This document shows, one piece after another, positions 49,684 through 62,206 of a stretch of DNA of 64,000 nucleotides. This DNA comes from Membranipora membranacea (taxonomy: Eukaryota > Bryozoa > Gymnolaemata > Cheilostomatida > Membraniporidae): positions 19,537,001-19,601,000 of the forward strand of contig OU612067.1 in the NCBI GenBank assembly GCA_914767715.1, given 5' to 3'. The notes beneath the pieces were generated by a model. It was not told where the DNA came from and ran no database searches. It saw nothing but the letters and a program-made list of their open reading frames with translations. A program made the translations under genes and the position numbers. The stretch's first letter is position 1. Each line of letters begins with the position of its first letter.

Positions 49684-52600
49684 TTACTGAGACGATAGCC
49701 TTGGTTTCTTAGTTTGTTGATCGGCATCACCAGAGGAGGAACTGGCGGGCCTCTTCTTATTAGTGTCTATGGATTGTGAGATCCGAGGCTCTTCAATGAT
49801 CTCCATATCATCGTCGGAATCTTCTACAAAAAATGAAGTACATCTGATGATAGATATCAATGCATCAAATGGTAACAATTTTTTGTAAACAAGCACAACA
49901 AACATAGTTTTGTCAGAATTTCAACAGATTTCAACAACTTCAAAAAGGAAAATTCAGCATATTTCTTTAAAATGAACAATCTGTTCTTCTGGCACTGTGA
50001 TATGGATGGTTCTACACAATTACGGTCCAGTCTGATACCCCTGTACTGTGTGACAGCATGTAAGCCTTGAGGAGGCAACTCTAAACCCTGACAGAGTTGT
50101 AAATGAATTATGTAGCTACCAACAATCAGATATAGGTTGTATCCTGGATATAATTACCATTAAGCCAGGGACAAGGTCAAGCCAAGGTGGGTTGCAAAAT
50201 TGTTGTGGAATTGTCAACCCGTTGATGAGACCCTTTGATGAGACAATAAACATATTCTATATTTTATTCAGATTCCCATATTACGGATAAGTAAATAAAT
50301 ATTTATAGGAAGGTTATAGCTATAGTTATAGCTATAGGTTATAGCTATCATATCTCAGTCATTCCACATACAACATGAAAATTAACAGTTCGGAATCAGA
50401 AAACTGACTAAGAGCTCACACCACATCTGGATAATAAGATGGTCTCACCTTTCTTAGTACCATTAGAATCTTTCTCTGGTTCCGGGTTTAGTTGAGATCT
50501 GTCTACTACTAGTTTATATAATTCTCCGTCTCCTAATGACTCCCTACAGCAAAACAACCTCAGTGACAGTGTTACATAATATAGAACCGCCGATAATCTA
50601 GTAATGCTTTTCAACTTAGTTTGGCATATATGGTGCTGCTAAATTCTTACTCATTCTAGCTAAGTTTTTAACCTTTTTTTTCAATTAGGCCATTTCGTTC
50701 CCGATCAAGTTCAAAGCTAGCAAGGCAAGCATCTTGCTTTCATTGTGAACATGAAAACATCCAATTGTTGAGCATGGAAGAAGAAAACTGTCATACGGAA
50801 GTGATGAAACCCAGAAACAGGTGAAATAGAATCACCTCTAGAAATAGGTGGTACCATATGTGCGGCCCTTATATAACAGTATTTCTACATTTTCAAGCGG
50901 ATGACAACAATAGTCAGAGCTGAAGAGGGGGGTCTTTAAATTACAATGAGCGCTGATTTACTAAATCAAGTTATCACTATTACATCACTCAAAATTATCA
51001 CTCACTTGGTCTTGCAATTAGACAAATTCGTTCCCTAATCGCTCACTCAGAATATATAGTTCCATCAATGACTGAGCGATTTGAAAGCGAGAGCAAAGCA
51101 GATATCGCTCACCCACTTAGTGAGCGATCAGATTGCAATTTTAGCTGTTTATAATTGAAAGACCCTCAATGTTCAAAGTGTCAAGGTCAAACTTACACAG
51201 AGTTGATAATGATAACGAGGTTGTATTCCTGCAGGAAGTCGTCACACTTTAGTCGTGTTCCCTCTGTGATGTTGAACTGAGAGAGAAGTTTAGTCTCGTT
51301 ACCCTCTGTGACTCCCTCCTCACACGTTAGGAGTATAGTACCCTTACCATCGTCTAATTCTATATCTGGTGACTGCATACCCAAATCCACTCTCAGTACC
51401 TGAAACAAAAATATAAATAACATGATATCTATTCAAGAAAATAATCATGGACTATAAATGAGCCAAAACTGACACCATTATCACCCAAGTACATTTTTAG
51501 AATGACATTTTCTCCAAGGATTGAAATCACTCACAGCAGCTCTTGATAATGTATTGTTAACGTAAGATATAATAACATAACACTGTTCTGTAATCTTCAT
51601 TTATCACAACATGTTTCACATTTCTACAAGCCAAACACTTTTCGGTGTACCCAGTGTACTAACATACCGTACCGTCCCCATTCTGTCCCTCCCCCACCTT
51701 ATCAGACGGGCAATCAGGGCTTTGGCCTGAACAGTCTATCTTGTCTAAATAATATTGAAAAATTTCATATGACAGGCGGAGTTGTTCTCCCACAGTGAAT
51801 ATCTACACAAGGTATGACAAATTCAAATAATAATGAAACTTTCATCAAGATTAATGTGCAAATCTACTTAAATGCCTCAAGCATGACACACATTCACAAC
51901 AGCGCTGTTTAAAAAAGAATAGATTTGTGCAAATCTACGTGAAATGCTTCAAGAATGACCACAACTACTACAGCAGTCCTGAAAAAAGGAATGGACTTCT
52001 TTTAAACTAGCGTATGAATTGAAAGCTTAACAGAACATAAAAATAAAAGAAAAAAACCTTCCCTTGAACCTTGTATAGTCACCTTATCGTTGAGCTGTTG
52101 TAGCGTCATAGTGGCCGGGTTAACCTGAAGGACGACCTCCGGTTTCTCTGAGCACACATAACACTTCGGATTGGCTTTAGCGAGCAGACATGGATTCATC
52201 AGCATTTTATTCGGGTTCGGTTTCCTGACTAGAAAGGTCTGCAAGGAAAATCAAACAGAGCTAATACTCACTTGTTGTTCAAGTAATCAAAAATTGTTTA
52301 CTGTTCAGGCTGTTTAGAACAGACAAACTAAATATGAACAAATGACCTCACACAGAAAAAAACACAAATTCATTGGATGCTTCAATTTAATTGAGAGGGA
52401 AACCTGCTGAACTTTGAACTTACAGCTTTACACTTGCTGACATTGCCTGAGATGATTTTGAGACACTCCATCACCTGCACTCCGGCTATGATGGCGTTTG
52501 TTGTGGCTATAGCTGGGATAATATTACCAGCCATCGCTAGAAAAAGTACAGAAGATATCTTTGGTACACAAATACTATGGTAACCTTCACTCATTAAAGA

Positions 52601-55600
52601 CAGGCATCATCATCTTTGAAGCGGAGAGCAATATTCTTTCTTGTTACAGGCTCTTGGACGCATAGCACTCATGCCGCACCCAATACCCATGCCCGTCGGA
52701 AACCTGGCTTTATGAGGGTTCTTTTTACTGCGTGTGGGACGTGCAAACACACAGTGGACCTCAAAGATCCCAAGCCCGTACCATTAACCATTCCTGACTC
52801 AAAGACAGGAAAATCACTCAGATATCAGCAAATGCAGAGGCAGTTTTAGGAGTCTTTCTGAATAGTTATAAAATTTCTCTCAACTGGCTATTTTTAATAA
52901 GAATAACTGGCTTCCATACAGTATAAAAAACAGCTAAAGCAGCTTTATACGCTCTGAATTATTTGGGGGCAAGATACATACTAAATGTTTGACTTTATCG
53001 TAAATAACTTACATTTGATATCAAATCTTGATTTTCTAAGTATGTGGAATGCCTGCATTCTGAGATTTGCTGCACTGGCGACAAAATCCATCGCTGATGG
53101 CTCATCCTATAACAGAGATCAACAGCAAGAGTAAATATTATTTCTGCATTTGGTAGACCTGCATTGTCTATGGCATTGCTGATACTACAGCTGATGTCAG
53201 GCCTTGTATTTTTATAAGAAGCAACCGAGTCCAAAGCGCCTTGAGAGCCCTCATGTATATGAATGCCGTCTTCGAAACCTCAATGTTCAATCGAGTCTTA
53301 TTATTACTGCAATGCTGTCGCTGGGTTACATCTAAAATTTAAAAGTTATTTTGAGGATAATACAGACCTTGTCCCAGATGAGTGTTTTATCTTCAGTTGT
53401 ATCTTTGAGTATCCTAAGTTGAGAGAGAGCGTCAGTGAATACTTGTTTACATTGTTCTATTGTCCAGACCTTCTGATCTGATATACCACCATCACCATTA
53501 CTACTGAGGTCTGATAAAAAGAAACATTATTATGTGTGATTGACCTTATGACCATGACACAATGCAGCCTATGCTCGACATGACACTATTGTGTTGCTGT
53601 AGACCACCCATGTTATTTTGACATGGCAACAAGGCGTAGACCACCCAAGTCATATTGACATGACGCTACATTGTCAACCAACAAGGCTATGCAAGAAATG
53701 ACACTTCTGTATAGGCTGGGCTAGGAATGACACTACTTGATAGCTATGTGATAGCAATGATGTGCTTTATTCACCGCCCATTACTACCATTAGTAATATA
53801 CAATATCAAACTCCTCCAACTTGAATATCAACAACACATAACAAATGATACGCTAGGAGTTGCCTCTATACATTTTTACGGGGAGACAACTCCTAAAAAT
53901 AGTTGATTGATTGATTGATTTATCTATTTATGTTCATCTGAAATCTGTACACAAAATCTTTGAATATGAGCAAAATCAGGTTTTGGAAAACGCACCAGAT
54001 TCTATTTTCAAAACTTTATTTTGTCTCGAAGGAGGCACCATCTATGAAACTGGTCCACAAACAACACAAATCTGGAATATGGCCCAAACAATGGAAATAT
54101 CTCATTCTTACAAAGCTCTCCTTAGCTTTGTGTGAGCGATTCGTTATAATACTGACCTGTATCATCGATGGTTTGTGTACACTCATAGTCTAAAGGTTCA
54201 GGTGGTGTTCTCTTCTTCCAAAGATTCTCCATCGATAACAAATACTTTATATCATCTCTGAACAGCTACCATGTGCAATAATATAATATAATATATAGAA
54301 TATAATAAATAAATGCAGGTTATTTATTACCAAATACGCAGGAAAATTGATTAATCGAATCAGGAAACTGACTGCAATATAAAGCTTTGGAAGCATAGAC
54401 CTAAAAACAATAAATCTCAGATCATTAAATATTTTCTAAGAAACCACATTGTATGATGTAAACAAATGTAATTGCAATAATGAAAGACATCATGGAATAA
54501 CCCGGGTTCATGGTTTACTTCATCAACTCAATTGAGATTCTGGTCTGGCACAACTATTGATTTTATTATAGACTACACAAAGACCAATGCATTTTATAGT
54601 CAGGCAGTTACTTAGGATAAAGTTTTGTCAGATTTGCATTGAATCTTTTTACCATGCAAATCTGACAAAACTTTATCATTAGCAACTGCCTGGCTATAAA
54701 ATGAATTGGTCTTTGGGTAGTCTATAATTTGTTCTATCTCCTCACCTTATTGTAAATTTTGTGAGCGTTATAGCCTGTTTCCTCAGCCCAGCCTCTAGTA
54801 CTTTTTCTCTCTATACCGCCCGCAGTATCCATCTTAGCCTCAGATCCTAGTGCTGCCTGCCCCGCCTCAGCTGCTAGCTCAGGATCCTCAGTATCAGGTG
54901 AGACGTCCTGGTCAGGATCCTCTTCACCAAACAACTGACTGTAAAAAGGTGAGATGAAACTATATGTGCTAGAGGGGTCTTTCAATTAGAATGAGCGATG
55001 CTTTAGTAAAGCAGATTTGTCACAAAAGCGAGAGCCTAGCAGATATCACTCACTCACTGAGTGAGCAATCAGATTGCGATTTTGGCTGTTTCTAATTGAA
55101 AGGCCCCCCAGACTAAATCAATGCTGTTGATGGGTAGATTGATTTAATTTGCACGAAGTTGGAGTTGTTCCTCCTTTAGCTGCAATCAAAAGCTTCTGGT
55201 CTTTTTCAGCAGCATCTGACCAATGAACTCCATCTCATTGATCTGACCGGTAGGACAGGAGTGACTCCAAATGCATGCAAACAGGATAAAGCTTGACCTT
55301 TTAGGAAGGAAGGCATTTTCAACAGCATGAACAAAATGACAACCCGATTACGAAATAAGGACTGATAACTGGAATCGTATTGCTTACGAACATTGATTCC
55401 CACAGCTTGAAATAGAGAAGGGTACATCCGTTGAACGAACTAAAGCATAAGCTCGATTCTGCTGATAACTTACTTGAAGAGATGTTTAGCCCACACTATA
55501 CAGTGAATAGGCTCTGATGGAGTGTTTCTTATAGTGCATCCTGGGAAGGATTTCTGTGCAGGTTTAGGCTGACATTCGTAACACTCTGTCTCACCCCTGT

Positions 55601-58078
55601 CAAAAAGCATGGAATAAGACAACTGGTCAATTACATCTCTTAGTTCACACCTTAGACCCAATAATAAACCTAGACAGGACACTATATGGAGCATTAGCAT
55701 TGAGGCACTGAGGCATTTAATTAAGGGCGACGTACAACATTGGAAGGTGTAGAAGCAATGCACAAAGAAGCTAGATTATGGACAGTAAATCAATGATAGC
55801 ATCATTGCTTCTACACCTTCCAATGACATTACGTCGCCCCACAATTAAGTGCCTCACTTCAGCTGTATATGGTGTCCTGTCTAGGTTTATTGGTCACAAT
55901 CAACAAATACCACTGATGTGTCTGACACTTATGCATGTGTATCTGTGATCTATTGAGCACAAGTTAATTCATGTAGCCCAAGTATCTTTGAAAGAAATTT
56001 GATACTTATGGGTGGGCACTAAGCTTTCATTGACCCTATTGACTTGATTCGCACTAGTTCGGAGTTAGTTATTACCACTTACCTGTGTATAACTTGTACC
56101 TGACCCAGATATCCGGCCGTACCAGCCTCGACTAGCGGTACTCGAGCTGCCAAACACATCCTGTTAACGTGATTACGAGCAGCTGTAAAATATAAACACA
56201 TTCTCGTATCACTGGCATTGTAACAGATCAGAATACAAAATAGATCGCTTGATAAGGAAATTAGATTGATGTGGAAACATCATTTTTTTACATCAGATGT
56301 ACCTGAACTTCAAGATGGAGGGCCGTGGTAGATTAAGTTTGATCCATTTTGCCAGTGTTGGAATTGCCCCCCCCCTCAACGGCAATTCAAACACTGGCAA
56401 AATGGATCAAACTTGATCTAGGGTCGTATTATTCAGTAACTCACAAAAAAACGGTGTTTAAAATACACGGTTCTCTATGATGGCTGAAGAATGTAGATTG
56501 CTAACACCCCTGATGTAAACTCTAATAGTACGGGAAGTTTCCACCATCTGAGTTTTTGAGAAATGGTGGTCTGTGTAGACACAAAATGATGCAGACTTGG
56601 GACCTGGGGATGAAGATCGGGCCAGTTAATTGACTCCCATAGACTTCGGAAGGTTATGAACAGCTTGATGGGGCCATTACATTCATTTCAGTTATCAGCC
56701 TTTACACCCAGTTTGCATTTGGGACAAATTATCAAATCATCGCATGTGTCGATAAGTTTCATCATAACAGCTGCATATTGCATAGTGTTCAAAGCACAAT
56801 GGTGCCAAATCAATCCCACCATTGCCATGGAATGAGTTATCCTCAAGAGTCAGAGAGGCTAAAAGTACAAAAAAGTTACAAAGTCCCCTTTACCTCTGTT
56901 GTCAAGAGCATTGAGAACCACAGTGAATTTCTGAAAGAAGGACACTCCATAGTCTGAATTGAAGATACTGTCGTGATATGATGTGATATTGGTATCCTTG
57001 TTATAAGCCAGGACACTCTCTCGGGCTACCTGTTGGAAATTGATACATAATTTCTATAACTAAACGGCAACAACATTCTTGAAAAACTAATTTTGGTGCA
57101 CATATACCTGGGCAGGACCGCGTACAATAAGCGAGGCCTTTTTATTTATGTGATGATGATACTCTCAAACCACATGCAATCCAGTGTCACTCCGACACCG
57201 AGACTACACTATTATCATGCCTGTATCTCAGATCATAAGGGTACAAGTACCTAACGTGTACCCGCCCCTAATTAGTAAAATGAACACGATTGCCACGCTT
57301 TATTCCATGTGATGGTACTCATGTAGCCAATGGCTAGTACTCTTGCTAAGGGAATTCATAAGCATTGAGATATACATGCAATAGAATATCATGTGATCAG
57401 TGTGATCCAGCAATGCTACCTACCTGAGACTTTGATTTTCCCACATGCTCCTTCCTGAATAAGAACTGTCTGTTGAGATTACTTACATCGATCGTGTCTA
57501 AATCAATCTACAACAATGCGAAACTATGTGATAATTATGCGTATCACACATACACAAACCTCCTAAGGATGTGTAGTGATAATGCACCACTGAACTTGTG
57601 AGAACTATTTTTAACATTGGCAACATTTGGAAATGAAATATTCAGGAATTTAAAATTAAATAAGCCAAGCCCAAGCCAAACAGGACAGGAGCTGGGGAAG
57701 GTGTCACATAAATATTTACATCATACAAACAAAACTTTGAAAACAACAACAACTCCAGTCTTCTTCAAACTTGATGTTAATGTGAATCTAAGTGAGATGA
57801 ACAATCATATCATAAATAATAAATAAATAGTCATTCATTCAATTCATAGTTTCTGTAAGTTGGTTTTCTAGAAAAAAGGATTTGATATGAGAAGTATGAT
57901 CATCAATACTCACCACATGTATGTCTTTGAATCCAACCAATACTAAGTTTTTCAATAGCTCACACCCTATCCCTCCTGCTCCAACTACAAAAAGCTTAGC
58001 AGAAGCTATCTTTGAACCTAAATTAGAGCTAAAATTGCTAGAGTGAGAAGAAACTTTGTTTTCTACGGAGGCTGACAT
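49684..58078 (-). CDS. UBA2: SUMO-activating enzyme subunit 2, complete
   Basis: Fourteen exons: 58078-57914, 57507-57424, 57029-56894, 56182-56083, 55596-55474, 54938-54746, 54265-54157, 53510-53368, 53106-53013, 52536-52424, 52238-52083, 51399-51197, 50543-50449, 49823-49684. All phases agree (617 aa; human protein about 640). It is the catalytic half of the SUMO E1 with SAE1: it adenylates SUMO, forms a thioester, and passes SUMO to UBC9, mainly in the nucleus. Visible motifs: nucleotide-binding [10 protein letters not shown] (31-40), NLNRQF (65-70), zinc cysteines CYEC (167-170) and a later CYVC, active-site Cys182 in [31 protein letters not shown], the ubiquitin-fold region ([14 protein letters not shown]...DDFLQEYNL), and a C-tail with DDDMEIIEE (possible SUMO-interacting motif) and basic KKRP/KKPR nuclear-localisation patches. 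Diverges from MMACHC over a 190-bp gap. Confidence 0.97.
50925..51168. mobile_element. MITE in UBA2 intron, copy 1
   Basis: Ends GGGGGGTCTTTAAATTACAA and the near-complement TATAATTGAAAGACCCTC, with internal GAGCGAT repeats. Same family as 54971-55110. Confidence 0.75.
54569..54724. mobile_element. foldback element in UBA2 intron
   Basis: Complementary arms: TAGACTACACAAAGACCAAT...GATAAAGTTTTGTCAGATTTGC, then their near-perfect complement ending ATTGGTCTTTGGGTAGTCTA. Each arm is about 70 bp with a short loop. Confidence 0.85.
54971..55110. mobile_element. MITE in UBA2 intron, copy 2
   Basis: Left AGAGGGGTCTTTCAATTAGA; right TCTAATTGAAAGGCCCCCC. Related to the 50925-51168 copy, sharing CAGATATC.CTCAC and GATTGC.ATTTT.GCTGTTT. 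Confidence 0.8.
55656..55895. mobile_element. foldback element in UBA2 intron
   Basis: The left arm starts AATAAACCTAGACAGGACAC and runs to AACATTGGAAGGTGTAGAAG; the right arm returns CTTCTACACCTTCCAATG...GTCCTGTCTAGGTTTATT. The arms are about 90 bp. The outer end abuts the start of coding exon 5 on one side. Confidence 0.85.
56323..56426. mobile_element. foldback element in UBA2 intron
   Basis: Arms of about 45 bp: AAGTTTGATCCATTTTGCCA and its exact complement, around a C8 centre. Confidence 0.85.
57205..57415. repeat. dispersed repeat, second copy
   Basis: Direct-orientation match to 19885-20090; see that entry for shared blocks. Lies in UBA2 intron 2. Confidence 0.65.
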
Positions 58079-58268
58079 TTTGTCAAGTCTTGCAGTGAAT
58101 CAAAGTTATCAGTGTTTTGATTGGCTTATTAAACTGAAACCGCATTTAAATGTAGCGGTTTCGTTTTGTTATATGCATCATAGAAAATAATTCTTCATAG
58201 ATGTTGTGTGTGTGTAGTAGTATTCTTGATAAACAGAAGATATATAATTATGTTTTAGCAAGGGAGCT
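58079..58268. promoter_or_regulatory. probable bidirectional promoter of UBA2 and MMACHC
   Basis: The 190 bp between the two divergent start codons must hold both 5' ends unless leader exons lie elsewhere. It contains an inverted CCAAT box (GATTGG, 58119-58124) and an inverted repeat GAAACCGC...GCGGTTTC (58136-58162) centred between the genes. No TATA box was recognised in convincing position for either gene. Confidence 0.65.
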
Positions 58269-60411
58269 ATGGAGATATTTGATCAGATTTCACCATTATG
58301 TATAAATAAGGGCTTTCAACTGCACCATTTCAAGGTAGGTTTGTGTTCACTCAAGGAATAACAGGTTCACTCAATGGAGTACACTGGATTTATTATTTTG
58401 AATTCACAACAATGGATTAGTAGTAATCATAAGCTATTTATTCTCACCTACCTACCTTATTTTAATTTTACAAGCACGCCTACCTACCTACCACTACCAG
58501 CCTGGCCAAGAAATGTTATCTTCTTACATATATCCCAAGTTCAGAGCACTCAAGGCTATTATGCATAGATATGACTGAAATACAATAATAACAATGGAGC
58601 GGTCCCATAGGCCTAATAATAGTCTTTTTTTTCTAAATATCTTAAGAGACTTGGACCAATGAACTCTCTCTTCATTGCTTGGACTCCCCTTAACTCCTGG
58701 ACCTGATAAAATGACATGTATTCTCTACCGACACCAGGTGTTTATGTTGTTTTCCTTATTTTAGGTTGGCTGGTACAATGACCAAGTTGCGGAAGTTTTC
58801 AAACTACCATACAGCTATGACACTGCAGCTGCGATTATACTGAGTCTCCCTGAGATGTTTGAACTAAACTTTGTACCATTTCTGAAGACTAGCCGCTGGA
58901 ACAATGGAAGTGATCCACTGGATCAATCTATCGCACATTTTGTCAATGAACTGAAGCAGGTATTTAGCTATATTTCTTTTTCTCTTCAATTGTTTCCTTT
59001 GCAGTTTATGGGCCTACTGTGCATAAGACCACAGACTTCAGCTACATAAACTTGATGGATGTATAGTTTCAATCCATGTCAACTGATACAAAAAAAAGAG
59101 TCATTACAATTAGCATGACAGTACTGTGTATCCTTCATCTACTTTTTAAAAAACATTGGGCAATTAGTTCAAATAGATTTTAGAAGATTTTGGTAGACAA
59201 CAGTATTAAATACGAAAATGTTTGAAAGTCTAATTCAAGTAATTGCTTATTGGTATGTCCTGCCTGCAGACTGAGAGCCAGTATGCAGATAGAGATAAAC
59301 TTGACGCTTCTAACTAACATTTGTACTGCTGCTCATATTTATTATTGACATTGTATAATAGTATTATTATAACTATTATTATAAATTTGTATAATTTTAA
59401 TAATGTGGTTTTGTGACACAGAGTACAGCTTTGAGAGATGAGACAGTAGATACATACTATGACTATGAGATGGTAGGAGGGACTCGTAGACCGCGTGTCC
59501 TCGTACAAACAGCTGGTCATGTTGCGGGGGCCGCTTACTTTTACCAACAATCTGCAGAAATGTTAGCCTCAGATCCAAAGCAAAAGGTAATGACAAATAT
59601 TGTGCCGTGAATCTCCTTTTACATTGCTTGTCATTGAAACAGAACCTACTTTTTTACCTGAAAATTAGTGATGACAGTATAATGGTTGAATCAAAAAATG
59701 GTAATTCTTAGGAAGAGTAAGGCAGGGTTCACAGATTACCTTTTCATGCGAGCTAAGCAAGTATTGGCGAATCATCATCTCTCCAGTTATCATAATGGAG
59801 ACTTTTGAACTTGTCATTTCATATCTTCTATAATGTTAGCTGCAACATGCTTTTGAATATTCCTCGGTGTGGCTTTAATTGCTCCAAGATTTTGGCGGAT
59901 ACGCTCTGGCCTCACAAATGATATTACCCAACTTGGTATATCAATATATGAAGTTGTGTAAGTGGCATGCTCAGAAGCTGAATGGTGTACTTTCTCTACC
60001 CAATTCGATTTCTCAGCTCTTCATTAGAGGGTTTATTAAGTTTTATGGCATAAGTAAAATGTAATACTTATAATATTTATACAAAAATAGAGTATTCTGT
60101 TACAGAAGTTGTTTGGTGTAGGTATACACCCTGATTATGGAGGTTGGTTTGCGTTCCGCTCCGTTCTTATTCTACCTGAGAAAACTTTACCACCCGAGCT
60201 GAAGATGAGTGAACCACCAGACACTGTCCCAGAGTCGGATCAGATTAAACTATTAGAATTCTTCAATTATAGCTGGCAAACCGGTGAATATAGAAATATA
60301 GTAGAACCTAAATCTAAATATAGCCAATCTCAAATAGACTACTTTAACACTCCTCCAAAAGATAGGAATCCTCTCATAGAAAAACTAATCCAAGAAGGGA
60401 ATATGACTTAG
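58269..60411 (+). CDS. MMACHC: cyanocobalamin decyanase/alkylcobalamin dealkylase, complete
   Basis: Four exons: 58269-58334, 58765-58959, 59422-59586, 60106-60411, all phase 0, giving 243 aa. The human protein is 282 aa but its C-terminal tail is dispensable and poorly conserved, so this is full length for the core. It strips the upper-axial ligand from incoming vitamin B12 in the cytosol (with glutathione or flavin) and hands cob(I/II)alamin on for methionine synthase and methylmalonyl-CoA mutase. Family motifs: the N-terminal FQLHHFKVGWYND, then DPLDQSIAHFV, RPRVLVQTAGHVAGAAYFYQ (100s to 129), GIHPDYGGWFAFRSV (148-162; the Arg matches a glutathione-contact/cblC disease position in human, from memory), and the C-terminal YSQSQIDYFNTPPKDR. 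A polyadenylation signal may be AATAAA at 61013. Head-to-head with UBA2. Confidence 0.96.
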
Positions 60412-62200
60412 CATCAAAGTTATCATGTTGTAGTTGGTGCAAGGAGTGGTTGGTGAGTGTTAAGTAATAACATGTTTAATAGTGCCAAAAAATGATCTGG
60501 GTTTTCTTTGTGTCTAGTTTCATACTCCTTAATTTTTTTTGAAAAAAAATGCATTATTTATCGGCATAATATAATGATTATGACATATTGTATATGTGTG
60601 GTAGATGAAAATATCACATACGAATCCTGCAAGCTCATTGCAGCCTGTATAAGGTATAGATCTGCTAGAAACTAGCATGTGTCAGTGTAGAGCATGGACC
60701 AGTTTCTTTCTTGTTGAGTTTTATATTATTCATACTTATTTGCCAAGATTTGTGCCATAATATACTTTGAGATTATCCAGCAGTTATTTTTCAATGTAAG
60801 GTATATTTTACTGCATTTCTACCTTTTGACATAACGAGATAAGTTCTCCCACAATAGGTGAGCATTATAGCATTGTATGTTCTATAGAACCTGATCGCAA
60901 GAAAATTTTTCGATTTATATTCAAGTTAAATAGTTATAGCTCTTTTGGTGCCTTACAACAATCGTGCACAATATTTGATCGACAGTCTCTGGGCTATGTA
61001 AATCTCATAACCAATAAATGGCAGATATTATAAAGGTTGCAAACTCGTCTGAGAATGTGAAGAGACACAAGATGGGACAACTTCTTGGTCCTGGGAAACC
61101 CTCTCTTTTCACAATTAATATGGTACGACAACTTCCACACGTCCTGGTACATTATAATTCTTTGTCTTTTCTGTTGTTGTGAGCTAATAACGTCAAATCA
61201 CAGATATATCAAACGTGACCAACAGGATGAAATGTATACCTGCCACATGTCTTACAACACTCGTCACCAGCGTCTGTTTTCATTCAGCGTAATTTTTTGT
61301 ACTGCAACCTATAAAGGTTTTTTAGCCGCGTTCAACTCACCAGATTCATTTTGTGCTTGACAACAAATGGAGTAATTTTCCCTGTGATATGTCTTCTCCT
61401 TGTCACAAGATGCCAGCAGATGGAAATATTTAACAGTGGTTATTTGTTCTGTCCCTGCATGAAAAACATTCCTAAAGATGATTGAACATTGACCCATAAA
61501 AGTATATATATATTATATATTTGAGTACTCGTTCAGTGTTTCTTTTCAGCAGTCTAAACAAATAGAATAGCGTAATTTTTCAGTTATTCAGCTCCATTCA
61601 GAATATTATTGATCAAAAAGTTGAATGCTGACTATGGATTGAATGTTTATTGAATGTGGAAGCAGTGAAGGCCATTGGTGACTGGCAGCGCTAGGTATTA
61701 AAAATTCAATCAAGTAAGATGACAATTTACAGCTAAATGTGACTGAAACAGCTGCAGCTGAATCTAATTCTGCGATAAGCAAAAGGTAAGTTGCTTTTTG
61801 AGGCTATTTGATCTTCTGAGTACCACACGGAAGACAAATTTTGCCTTTCTACTTCAATTAACAGACTTTCATCACTCTTGGGGAAGAACCTTGATAATGC
61901 ATTTCCATAACCTAAAGAAAATTTTCAATGTTGAATGCTGTATGTATGATTGTATGGATTGAGTGTCTTGTGTCCGTAAAAAAGCCATGTTTCGACAGCT
62001 GTATTGTACTGATTTGCACTCAAGAGTATAGATTGCCAAGTGACTCCGCCAAAAGTGGTCCTAAGGCCTGTGGGGAATGCAGCAAAATTGCTAAATTGTA
62101 CCTGGTGTAGCCACTAATTACTGTAAAATTGCTGTGTTTTACAACTTATTTCCATACAACAGCCGCTTTCTACCTACACATCAATATCTAAATTTTCAGT
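60412..62200. other. MMACHC 3' UTR and intergenic DNA
   Basis: About 600 bp of probable 3' UTR, then sequence in which no exon was recognised. Leader exons of the next gene may lie here. Confidence 0.5.
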
Positions 62201-62206
62201 ACTGCC

